8,869 nt of DNA from contig DAOVTU010000082.1 in assembly GCA_030632925.1 (NCBI GenBank), positions 1 through 8,869 of the forward strand, read 5' to 3'. A program made the translations under genes and the position numbers. The DNA comes from Candidatus Krumholzibacteriia bacterium (GTDB lineage Bacteria; Krumholzibacteriota; Krumholzibacteriia; LZORAL124-64-63). Positions within the stretch are counted from its first letter, which is position 1, and each line of letters begins with the position of its first letter. This document shows, one piece after another, positions 1 to 7,265 of the stretch. The notes below the pieces were generated by a model. The model was not told the origin of the DNA. It was given only the letters and a program-made list of their open reading frames with translations, and ran no database searches.

Positions 1-1729
1 CTCGGTTGAAGATTTGCCACCGCTGGTGGGAGCCGTGCTTTCCAGTTCGGCCCTGATTATGGTGGCGCTGTGGGTCTTCTGGACCGCGCCCGGCGGTTTC
101 CCGCTTTCGTCCCTGGCCATCGACATGGTGCTCTGCCTGGTGCTGGTCACCATTGGCCGCTTCGCGTTCCGACTCATCAGTGGGCCTTCGGATCGCTTCG
201 GCAACAAGGCGCCGCGCAAGCGGGCCATCATCGTGGGCAGCGGCAATGCCGGCGCCCTGACCATCGAGGCCATGCAGTCGCCGCGGTTGGGGGGCTTTCG
301 GCCCGTGGCCATCGTGGACGACAACGTGCATGCCCAGGGCGTGCGCATCCGGGGCGTCGAGGTCATGGGCACCGTCGCGGACATTGCCGCGGTGGCGAAA
401 AAGCGCAAGGCCGAGGTCATCGTCCTGGCCATACCGTCGGCGACCACTTCGCAGCTTTACCGCATTGTTGACCATTGCCAGGAAGCGGGCCTGCCGCTCA
501 AGTCCGTGCCCAGTTTCTGGGAAATCATGGAGAGCGAAAAGCCCGGCGTCCGGCGGGTGGAAGATTTCAGCACGACCAGTTTGTTGAAGCGGCGCCCGGT
601 TAGTGGCGACGTGGGCGTGATCCGGGAAATGCTCAAGGGCAAGCGCGTGCTGGTGACGGGCGCAGCCGGCAGCATCGGCTCGGAAGTGTGCCGGCAGATC
701 GTCGAAAGTGGCGCGGCTCATCTGGCCTGCCTGGACAAGGACGAAAATGGGCTGTTCCGCATCGAACGCGAGCTGCGGGACCACAAGGGCGACACGACTT
801 TTGAATTCCTGCTGGGCGACATCAAGAATCCGCGTCGTCTCGAACAGTTTTTTGCCAGCGCGCGGCCCGAGATCATTTTTCACGCCGCGGCCTACAAGCA
901 CGTGCCCATCCTGCAGTTTCATCCCGAAGAGGCCGTGCTCAACAACGTATTTGGCACCCGGCAACTGGCCGACATGGCGGTGCGCCATGGTGTCGAACGC
1001 TTCGTGATGATCTCGACCGACAAGTCGGTCAATCCGACCAACGTGATGGGCGCCAGCAAACAGATCGCCGAGAAGGTGATCCTGACGCGGCAGGCCAAGG
1101 AAGAGAACAAGACGCGCTTCTCGATTATTCGCTTCGGCAACGTGCTCGGCAGCGCCGGCAGCGTGGTCGAGATGTTCAACAAACAGATCAAGCGCGGTGG
1201 GCCGGTGACGGTCACTCATCCGGATATGGAACGCTTCTTCATGACCATCGCCGAGGCGGTTCAGTTGGTGCTGTTTGCCGCGGCCATGGGCCAGGGCGGC
1301 GACGTGTTCATTTTGGACATGGGCGATTCGGTGAAAATTGACGACCTGGCGCGGCAGATGATCCGGCTGTCGGGCCTGACGCCCGATGTGGACATCAAAC
1401 TGAAGTACACAGGATTGCGGCCGGGCGAGAAATTGTACGAAGAACTGTGGGCCGAAGGCGAAGAGCCGAGCAAAACCGACAACGACGGCATCATGGTGGC
1501 GCGGCGGCAGACCATCGACCTCGCTGAAGTCGAAGCCGGCGCCGGGCGCATTGTCGAGGCGGCCATGATGGGGGATCAGGAGGGGATCTGGCGGGAGTTG
1601 CTGAAGCTGGTGCCGGACTTTGCAGGGAACACAGGTCGGGATGCCGAGACGCCGCCGGTGGACCCGCGCCTCGAAGAACAGGCCAATGCCGGCGAGGCCT
1701 CGGCCAGCCAGGGACCTGAACCGACATGA
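1..1729 (+). CDS. CapD/WbpM-type nucleotide-sugar 4,6-dehydratase (5' end missing)
   Basis: Membrane-anchored NAD(P)-dependent dehydratase of the FlaA1/CapD/WbpM/PglF group. Characterised members remove water from UDP-GlcNAc to give UDP-4-keto-6-deoxy-GlcNAc, the precursor of sugars such as QuiNAc, FucNAc and bacillosamine. The frame is open through the left edge (codons from base 2), so the TTG at 14 is not a real start and the first membrane helices are missing. Counting residues from that TTG: two hydrophobic helices (about 5-25 and 34-55), a first Rossmann-like domain with GSGNAG at 75-80, and the catalytic SDR domain with TGAAGSIGSE at 215-224 and AAAYKHVP at 291-298. STDKSVNPTNVMGASK (334-349) has Met345 where classical SDRs have Tyr, followed by Lys349; this Met-x-x-x-Lys form is known for WbpM and PglF. 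GLRPGEKLYEEL (467-478) is also typical. After about residue 537 comes a low-complexity acidic, Pro/Ala-rich tail. The stop overlaps the flippase start by 4 bases. The exact sugar product is inferred. Confidence 0.93.
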   Translation, partial: SVEDLPPLVGAVLSSSALIMVALWVFWTAPGGFPLSSLAIDMVLCLVLVTIGRFAFRLISGPSDRFGNKAPRKRAIIVGSGNAGALTIEAMQSPRLGGFRPVAIVDDNVHAQGVRIRGVEVMGTVADIAAVAKKRKAEVIVLAIPSATTSQLYRIVDHCQEAGLPLKSVPSFWEIMESEKPGVRRVEDFSTTSLLKRRPVSGDVGVIREMLKGKRVLVTGAAGSIGSEVCRQIVESGAAHLACLDKDENGLFRIERELRDHKGDTTFEFLLGDIKNPRRLEQFFASARPEIIFHAAAYKHVPILQFHPEEAVLNNVFGTRQLADMAVRHGVERFVMISTDKSVNPTNVMGASKQIAEKVILTRQAKEENKTRFSIIRFGNVLGSAGSVVEMFNKQIKRGGPVTVTHPDMERFFMTIAEAVQLVLFAAAMGQGGDVFILDMGDSVKIDDLARQMIRLSGLTPDVDIKLKYTGLRPGEKLYEELWAEGEEPSKTDNDGIMVARRQTIDLAEVEAGAGRIVEAAMMGDQEGIWRELLKLVPDFAGNTGRDAETPPVDPRLEEQANAGEASASQGPEPT

Positions 1730-3003
1730 CCGTGACGCGACCTTCATTGCGCCACAACTTTTCGTGGACCTTTACGGGCAATCTCGTTTATGCAGCGAGC
1801 CTGTGGGTCGTCCTGTCGTTGCTGACCAAGGTGGGGGACACCGGCACGGTGGGGCGTTTTTCGCTGGCTTCGGTCATCGCCACTCCCATCATCATGTTCA
1901 GCAATCTCCAATTGCGCGCCCTTTTGACCACTGACGCCCGCGGCGACTACACCTTGTCCGACTATGTGGGCCTGCGCCTGATGGCTTTGCCCATCGGAAT
2001 GGTTGCCGTGGTGATCGTGGCCATTCTGGGCTACAGCGGCGACCAGATTCTGGTGATTTCCCTGTTTGCCCTGGCGCGGGTGGTCGAGTCGGGCAGCGAC
2101 ATCCTGTACGGTTATGCCCAGAAGCGGGAGCGCCTGGACCTGGTGGCCCGCTCAATGATCATCAAGGGTATTGCCACCGTGGTGGTGGTCGGCGGAACCT
2201 ATGTTCTGACCCACAGCCTGCCTGCCGCGATGATGGCCTTGGTCATCGCCTGGTTGTTGCCGCTTCTTTTCTACGACCTTCCGCAGTGCCGCAAACTGAC
2301 CGCCGATGTGGACGGCGACTCCCTGCGCCCGGCCTGGCGCTGGGCTTCGTTGCGCTCGCTGATCTGGACGGCCCTGCCCATGGGCGTCGTCATGCTGCTG
2401 ATTCAGCTGCGCAATACCATTCCGCGCACGATTCTGGAGTCCCATTACAGTGAAGACGAACTGGGCATCTTTGCGGCCCTGGCGTATTTGGTGATAGTGG
2501 GTACGACCGTGACCCTGGCTTTGGCCCAGTCGAGCCTGGCCCGGTTGTCGGTGTATTATGCGCAAGGCGAGGCCCGGGCCTTTCGGCGCACGGTGGGCAA
2601 ATTGGTGCTGCTGGGCATGGGCCTGGGCGTGGCCGCCGTGCTGGTGGCCTGGTTGCTGGGCGAGCCGATCCTGGACCTGATCTACGAAAAAGAATACGGC
2701 GACCACGCCGATCTGCTGGTGCTGATCATGGCCGCCGGTGGGGTCCTGTTCGTAGCCAACCTGCTGGGCGCGCCGGCCACCGCCACGCGCAATTTCCGCG
2801 GCCAGATGGTCGTGCACTTGATCAACGTGGGCGTATTGTATGGACTGGGGACCGCGCTTATTCCCTCGCTGGGCATGACGGGCACGGCCTGGACGATGCT
2901 CGGTGGCGCCGTATGGGTGACTCTGGGTTATGGCGGTTTGGTCTGGTATGGCTATCGGCGCCTCGTGGCCCGCAGCAAGGCCGGGGTGGAGGTGTCTGCA
3001 TGA
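1726..3003 (+). CDS. wzx: Wzx-type polysaccharide repeat-unit flippase
   Basis: Integral inner-membrane protein of 425 residues, of the MOP superfamily (polysaccharide transport, RfbX/Wzx type). Such proteins flip an undecaprenyl-diphosphate-linked repeat unit from the cytoplasmic to the periplasmic face. About twelve hydrophobic segments can be read (roughly residues 17-34, 42-60, 83-103, 107-120, 148-162, 166-183, 213-228, 246-268, 291-313, 329-348, 362-380 and 388-408), the usual Wzx number. Family-like stretches are the N-terminal RHNFSWTFTGNLVYAAS (9-25), NLQLRALLTTDARGDY (60-75), and the mid-protein QLRNTIPRTILE followed by LGIFAALAYL (227-255). The start is the ATG overlapping the dehydratase stop (ATGA), with an AGGGA at 1710-1714 as a modest ribosome binding site. 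Its stop overlaps the polymerase start in the same way. Substrate cannot be read from the sequence. The family call is strong; the specific role rests on the neighbouring polymerase and glycosyltransferases. Confidence 0.88.
   Translation: MTVTRPSLRHNFSWTFTGNLVYAASLWVVLSLLTKVGDTGTVGRFSLASVIATPIIMFSNLQLRALLTTDARGDYTLSDYVGLRLMALPIGMVAVVIVAILGYSGDQILVISLFALARVVESGSDILYGYAQKRERLDLVARSMIIKGIATVVVVGGTYVLTHSLPAAMMALVIAWLLPLLFYDLPQCRKLTADVDGDSLRPAWRWASLRSLIWTALPMGVVMLLIQLRNTIPRTILESHYSEDELGIFAALAYLVIVGTTVTLALAQSSLARLSVYYAQGEARAFRRTVGKLVLLGMGLGVAAVLVAWLLGEPILDLIYEKEYGDHADLLVLIMAAGGVLFVANLLGAPATATRNFRGQMVVHLINVGVLYGLGTALIPSLGMTGTAWTMLGGAVWVTLGYGGLVWYGYRRLVARSKAGVEVSA
2988..2993 (+). promoter_or_regulatory. 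Ribosome binding site of the polymerase gene
   Basis: GGAGGT lies inside the last codons of the flippase gene, with six bases between it and the ATG at 3000. It is the strongest Shine-Dalgarno match in the window. Together with the ATGA overlap it decides the polymerase start at 3000, rather than the in-frame ATG at 2913, which would place 29 extra residues inside the flippase gene. Confidence 0.8.
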
Positions 3004-4250
3004 CTTTTGTCGACTTTGGCTGGTTGTTGCTTTTTGCTTTTGTCGCGGCGGTGGGGTTGGTTCTGGGCAAGCGGATGTTCGGATTCTGGTTTTCGCCATT
3101 GGCCGTTTTTATCGGAATGAACTGCGCCTCCATGGTGGCTTACCACCTGCGCTTGCTGGAGTTCAGTGAAGTGTCGCCGATGACCCATTTTCTGCTGCTG
3201 GCCTCGTTGGCTTGTTTCACTTTTGGCACCATGATTGCCCTGGAAGGCAGCCCGCGCGAGAAATTGAATGATGAACCACCTCCTTTTGATGGCAAAGGGC
3301 TCGACACGTTTTTTACCATCACGGCTATTCTGGCTTCGATTGGTTGGCTGTTGGCAGTCATGATACTGGTCGGCCGCCACGGGCTGGGAGCCCTGCTGGG
3401 CAACATCTGGGTGCTGCAGCTCGAATTTCAGATGCAATTCATAGGCTACCTGAACATGATTGGTATCCTGGTGCTGCCGACTTTTGTTCTGAAATGGGCC
3501 CGTGGGCGGGTGCATTTTTGGGACTACGCCCTGGTGGGTACGGCTTTGTTCGGGCTGTTGCTGGCGGGCATCAAGGCCTACCTCATATACTCCATGCTTA
3601 CGGCCCTGTTTGTATGGAGCACCACCCGGCCGGATCGTTTTCGGCCAGCGTACCTGTTTGCCGGCCTGCTGGTCATGCTGGGCTTTTTTATAGTCTACAC
3701 CAACAAGGTCGACGTTTTTGTTTCCGGCAGTTTTGAGTCGCGGACCTGGCTGGCGAATTTTCCTTCTCTGCAGCGGCCCTATGTCTATCTGGTTGGCAGT
3801 TGGCCGGCCCTCGAAAACATCGTCAACGGCACCATGCCTGACGCTCCCATGGGCGGGGTTGTCGTACTGCAACCGCTGTGGAAACTGCTGGGCGATGGGC
3901 TCGGCATCATCGATCCGATGCCCTTCAATCTTCCCTTCACCAACATCGGCACGACGTTCTTCAACGTCTACAGCCTGCCCGGTGAAATCTTTTGGGATTT
4001 TGGTTGGCCGGGCCTGATCATCCTCTCGACCGCGCTGGGCGCTATCAGCACCAAACTCTACCTGCGGGTTCGCCGGTTGGGCTACTGGGCCCATCATCTG
4101 GTATACGGTATCATCGGCTATGGGCTGTTCCTGTCGCCGTTTGTCTATTCGTACCGCTTCAATGTGTTCGTGATTCTGGGCTACATTTTTGCCGTGGCTT
4201 TTGTCGGCCTGCGCGGCGGGTCCCTGTTCGTGAGGCAGGACAATGACTAG
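3000..4250 (+). CDS. wzy: Wzy-type oligosaccharide repeat-unit polymerase
   Basis: Polytopic membrane protein of 416 residues, called as the O-antigen/capsule polymerase that joins flipped repeat units at the periplasmic face. About ten hydrophobic segments can be read: five or six before residue 170, two or three between 174 and 234, then three near 335-353, 364-383 and 388-405. Between them lies one long soluble loop (about 235-335), the layout expected of Wzy. The loop contains YVYLVGSWPALENI (261-274), and its end holds FFNVYSLPGEIFWDFGWPG (320-338). That last stretch resembles the N-x-Y/T...DFG..G signature of the oligosaccharide repeat-unit polymerase family, which otherwise shows little conservation. 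The start at 3000 is supported by the ATGA overlap and an ideal ribosome binding site. The stop overlaps the next gene by 8 bases. Phe is often TTT and Leu often TTG in the first 80 codons, unlike the C-ending codons of the dehydratase gene. An O-antigen ligase is possible but less likely given the adjacent flippase. Confidence 0.8.
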   Translation: MTFVDFGWLLLFAFVAAVGLVLGKRMFGFWFSPLAVFIGMNCASMVAYHLRLLEFSEVSPMTHFLLLASLACFTFGTMIALEGSPREKLNDEPPPFDGKGLDTFFTITAILASIGWLLAVMILVGRHGLGALLGNIWVLQLEFQMQFIGYLNMIGILVLPTFVLKWARGRVHFWDYALVGTALFGLLLAGIKAYLIYSMLTALFVWSTTRPDRFRPAYLFAGLLVMLGFFIVYTNKVDVFVSGSFESRTWLANFPSLQRPYVYLVGSWPALENIVNGTMPDAPMGGVVVLQPLWKLLGDGLGIIDPMPFNLPFTNIGTTFFNVYSLPGEIFWDFGWPGLIILSTALGAISTKLYLRVRRLGYWAHHLVYGIIGYGLFLSPFVYSYRFNVFVILGYIFAVAFVGLRGGSLFVRQDND

Positions 4251-5295
4251 GCCGCTGACAACCAACAACCGCCTGCGTGTCACCGGCCTGACGGGCCATC
4301 GACGCACGCCCAGCGCCCGCTTTCGCGTGGGCCAGTTTGTCGAACCCCTGGCCGCCGAGGGAATCGACCTGGATTGGCGTCCGGCTCCGGTCTCGGAATA
4401 CCCGCCCGTAGCCACCTGGCAACGCCCACTGTGGTTGGCCGCCACCATGGCCGCGCGGTTGCCGAGCATCGCCCGCACCTGGTCGGCTGACGTGACCCTG
4501 CTGAACCGTGAATTCGTATCGACTCTGGCCACCATCGAGGGCTGGACCGGAGGCCCGCGGGTTTTTGATGTCGACGATGCCATCTGGCTGCGCCGTGGGG
4601 GTGGTTATGCCGCTCGCATTGCTCGCCAGATGGATCTGGTCGTGTGTGGCAACGAAGTCATTGCCGAATGGTTTGGCCAGCACTGTTCGCAGCTGGAAAT
4701 CCTGCCAACGGCCGTAGATACCGAGCGTTTTGTGCCGCACCCTCTGGCGGACCCCGGCGCCGCACCAACTTTTGGCTGGAGCGGCACCTCATCCAACCAC
4801 GGCTTCATTCTGGATCTCGAAGAAGCCTTCGCCCAGGTGCTGCAGGAAATTCCCAACGCCCGCCTGCGGGTGTGCTCGGACCGGGAACCAAAATGGAAAA
4901 ACCTGCCCGCCGAACGGGTGGATTTTGTGCCCTGGTCGATGGCGGCCGAAGTCGCATTTGTCCAGGCCCGGAACGTGGGCCTGATGCCCCTGGAGGACAC
5001 GGCCTGGACCCGCGGCAAATGTTCCTACAAGATGCTGCTCTACCTCAGTTGCGCGGTGCCGGCAGTGGTCAGCCCCGTGGGCATGAACAATCAGGTGCTG
5101 GCCGAAGGCGAAGTGGGGCGGGCCGCCAATACAGCGGCGCAATGGACTGACGAGATCATTGCGCTTTTGAAGGATGCCGAAGCCAACCGGGCCATGGGCG
5201 CTGCGGGGCGCCGCTTGGTTCAGGAAAAATACAGTGTGGAAGTCATCACCCGGCAGTGGGCCGCCCTTTTGCGGCGCACCGCCAGGCGGGCCTGA
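4243..5295 (+). CDS. GT4-type glycosyltransferase (GT-B fold)
   Basis: Cytoplasmic or peripheral membrane enzyme of 350 residues that transfers a sugar from a nucleotide donor, presumably to the lipid-linked repeat unit. The N-terminal half has SARFRVGQF (24-32), near the acceptor-side start, and RVFDVDDAIWL (106-116), a motif common in one GT4 subgroup. VVCGNEVIAEWF (133-144) and ILPTAVDTERFVP (153-165) mark the link to the donor half. The donor half begins with FGWSGTSSN (177-185) and ends with GLMPLEDTAWTRGKCSYK (246-263), then PAVVSPVG (273-280). The canonical EX7E motif is not intact: the position usually Glu (or Gln in this subgroup) before the Tyr at 267 is Leu266. ATG 4243 overlaps the polymerase stop by 8 bases, with GAGG at 4232-4235 upstream. 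Donor, acceptor and linkage cannot be predicted. Length is normal and there is no sign of truncation. Confidence 0.85.
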   Translation: MTRPLTTNNRLRVTGLTGHRRTPSARFRVGQFVEPLAAEGIDLDWRPAPVSEYPPVATWQRPLWLAATMAARLPSIARTWSADVTLLNREFVSTLATIEGWTGGPRVFDVDDAIWLRRGGGYAARIARQMDLVVCGNEVIAEWFGQHCSQLEILPTAVDTERFVPHPLADPGAAPTFGWSGTSSNHGFILDLEEAFAQVLQEIPNARLRVCSDREPKWKNLPAERVDFVPWSMAAEVAFVQARNVGLMPLEDTAWTRGKCSYKMLLYLSCAVPAVVSPVGMNNQVLAEGEVGRAANTAAQWTDEIIALLKDAEANRAMGAAGRRLVQEKYSVEVITRQWAALLRRTARRA

Positions 5296-5300
5296 AGGAG
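5295..5300 (+). promoter_or_regulatory. Ribosome binding site deciding the GTG start of asnB
   Basis: AAGGAG begins on the last base of the preceding stop codon and sits nine bases before the GTG at 5310. It supports that GTG as start over the in-frame ATG at 5256, which lies inside the upstream glycosyltransferase gene and would bury the catalytic cysteine. Confidence 0.75.
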
Positions 5301-5309
5301 CAATCGAAC

Positions 5310-7265
5310 GTGTGTGGACTGACCGGATTCTGGGACCAGGGGCATTGCCTGCAAGATGCGACAGCCAGCCTGTCGTCCATGACGCAGGCGCTGTCCCATC
5401 GTGGTCCTGACGACCAGCAGATCCACTACGAAGCCGAGACCGGTTTGGGCCTTGGGCACCGACGCCTGTCCATCATTGACCTCTCGGATGAAGGCCGCCA
5501 GCCGATGACTTCGGCCAGTGGGCGCTATGTGATGGCCTTCAATGGCGAGATCTACAACTACCGGGATCTGGCGAACGAACTGCAACCTACCGGCGTGGTC
5601 TTTCGCGGCCACAGCGATACCGAAGTGGTCCTGGCCGCCGTCGAAGCGTGGGGCCTGGAAGCAACCCTCGGGCGGCTCAATGGCATGTTTGCCATCGCGC
5701 TGTGGGACCGCCAAGAGCGCATCCTGTATTTGACTCGCGACCGCATGGGCATCAAGCCCCTGTACTACGGCAATGTGGCCGGCAGCTTTGTTTTTGCCTC
5801 GGATCCGGCCGCGTTTACGAAGCTGCCGGGGTTCAGCGGCGAAATCGACCGTGGTGCGCTGACGTTATATCTGCGGCATTTGTACATCCCGGCGCCGTGG
5901 AGCATTTACCAGGGAATACTCAAGCTGGACGCTGGCCATGTGCTCACCCTGCGCGACGGGGCGGTCACACAGTTGCCGGAATCGCGACCCTTCTGGTCAG
6001 TTAGCGAAGCTGTTGAAAAAGGCATGGTTGATCCCTTCACCGGATCGGCCACAGCTGCGGTCGATGAGCTGGAGGAACTGCTGTCCGACGCTGTCAGCAA
6101 GCGCCTGGTTTCGGACGTGCCTTTGGGCGCCTTTCTTTCCGGCGGCGTGGATTCGTCCACAGTCGTCGGATTGATGCAAAAAGCCTCCAGCAAACCCGTG
6201 CGCACTTTCAGCATCGGTTTTACCGAAGAAGAATTCAACGAAGCGGCCTACGCCGCCGAAGTGGCTGCCCACCTGGGCACTGATCATACCGAGTTGATCG
6301 TTTCGCCGCAGGACTGCCTTGATGTGATTCCCAAGCTGCCGGGCATGTACAGTGAACCCTTCGCCGACAGTTCGCAGATTCCGACCTATCTGGTCTCGAA
6401 GTTGGCCCGGTCCGAAGTGACCGTCAGCCTGAGCGGCGACGGTGGCGACGAATTGTTTTGCGGCTACCACCGTTACAATTTTGCCCGCTCTTTGCACCGC
6501 CTTGAAGGCCGCACGCCGGGCTGGTTGCGGGCGGCCCTGGCACCGGCGGCGCGGGGTGTGCCGGTGGGCGTGTGGGACCGTGTCTTGAAACTGGTGAAAC
6601 CGGTGCAGTCCGATGGCCGCGATTTTGCGTGGACCGGCGACCGGGTGCACAAGCTGGCTTCGGTGGTGGGCCAGCAGGATTTTGCCGGCATGTACCGCGC
6701 TCTGCTTTCGCTTTGGACCGATCCCCAACGCATGGTCCACGGTGGTTTCGAGCCGCCCACCAACCTTTCGGGCAGGCAAGGTCTGCCACCGGTGGATGGC
6801 ATGGAGGGGCAGGTCATGTTCTGGGACATGATCAACTACCTGCCGGACGACATCCTGACCAAGGTGGACCGGGCCAGCATGGCCGTTGGCCTGGAGGCCC
6901 GCGTGCCCTTGCTGGATCACCGCGTGGTCGAGTTTGCCTGGCGCCTGCCGCAGCAGTACAAGGTGCGTGATGGTCAAAGCAAATGGATTCTGCGCCAGGT
7001 TCTGGACCGCCAGGTTCCCCGCGCACTGATCGAACGGCCCAAGCGAGGTTTTGCGGTGCCGATGGCAACCTGGTTGCGTGGCCCCTTGCGCGAGTGGGGC
7101 GAAAGCCTGTTGCAGCCAGATCAACTGGAAGAACGCGGTGTGCTGGATGCCCGCCGTGTGCGCCGCCTCTGGAGCGAATTTCAAAAGGGTGATCGCCAGT
7201 GGCAAGCCCAGCTTTGGGCCATCCTCATGTACCAGGCCTGGCAAGAGAAATGGACCGGCCGATGA
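5310..7265 (+). CDS. asnB: Asparagine synthase (glutamine-hydrolysing) family amidotransferase
   Basis: Cytoplasmic enzyme of 651 residues with two domains. The N-terminal class II glutaminase domain (about 2-200) starts MCGLTGFWD, so removal of Met exposes the nucleophile Cys2; RRLSIIDL (51-58), NGEIYNY (78-84) and HSDTE (101-105) form the glutamine site. The C-terminal synthetase domain has the ATP pyrophosphatase loop SGGVDSS (277-283), SGDGGDELFCGY (375-386), KVDRASMA (518-525) and LEARVPLLDH (528-537), all intact. Ammonia from glutamine is passed to an acyl-AMP to form an amide. In polysaccharide loci, relatives such as Pseudomonas WbpS are thought to amidate uronic acid-type sugars rather than make free asparagine; that role here is inferred from position between two glycosyltransferase genes. 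GTG 5310 is chosen because it places Cys at position 2 and follows AAGGAG. The gap to the upstream gene is 14 bases, and the stop overlaps the next start (ATGA). Confidence 0.93.
   Translation: MCGLTGFWDQGHCLQDATASLSSMTQALSHRGPDDQQIHYEAETGLGLGHRRLSIIDLSDEGRQPMTSASGRYVMAFNGEIYNYRDLANELQPTGVVFRGHSDTEVVLAAVEAWGLEATLGRLNGMFAIALWDRQERILYLTRDRMGIKPLYYGNVAGSFVFASDPAAFTKLPGFSGEIDRGALTLYLRHLYIPAPWSIYQGILKLDAGHVLTLRDGAVTQLPESRPFWSVSEAVEKGMVDPFTGSATAAVDELEELLSDAVSKRLVSDVPLGAFLSGGVDSSTVVGLMQKASSKPVRTFSIGFTEEEFNEAAYAAEVAAHLGTDHTELIVSPQDCLDVIPKLPGMYSEPFADSSQIPTYLVSKLARSEVTVSLSGDGGDELFCGYHRYNFARSLHRLEGRTPGWLRAALAPAARGVPVGVWDRVLKLVKPVQSDGRDFAWTGDRVHKLASVVGQQDFAGMYRALLSLWTDPQRMVHGGFEPPTNLSGRQGLPPVDGMEGQVMFWDMINYLPDDILTKVDRASMAVGLEARVPLLDHRVVEFAWRLPQQYKVRDGQSKWILRQVLDRQVPRALIERPKRGFAVPMATWLRGPLREWGESLLQPDQLEERGVLDARRVRRLWSEFQKGDRQWQAQLWAILMYQAWQEKWTGR

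Noticed and set aside
14..16. TTG as the true start of the dehydratase
   Set aside because: The frame stays open to the left edge, and a TTG start would leave only two of the usual four membrane helices; the gene is simply cut by the window.
2913..2999. Upstream in-frame start (ATG 2913) for the polymerase
   Set aside because: It would add 29 residues inside the flippase gene; ATG 3000 has an ideal ribosome binding site and the ATGA overlap.
2152..3099. Antisense open frame of 315 codons
   Set aside because: Opposite the flippase, with very biased composition (Gln, His, Gly) and no domain signature.
2952..4583. Antisense open frame of 543 codons
   Set aside because: It lies opposite the polymerase and parts of both neighbours, is rich in Gln, His, Arg and Pro without domains, and mirrors the codon bias of the + strand genes. 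A shadow frame.
5256..5309. Upstream in-frame start (ATG 5256) for asnB
   Set aside because: It would place the catalytic cysteine at position 20, whereas the family requires it directly after the initiator Met, as GTG 5310 gives.
5997..7244. Antisense open frame of 415 codons
   Set aside because: Opposite the well-supported asnB gene, Gln/His-rich with no recognisable motif; explained by GC-biased third positions.
7199..7261. Upstream in-frame starts (7199 and ATG 7250) for the second glycosyltransferase
   Set aside because: The 7199 extension lies within asnB and adds residues with no family counterpart. ATG 7250 is possible but has poorly spaced ribosome binding sequence compared with the coupled ATG 7262.
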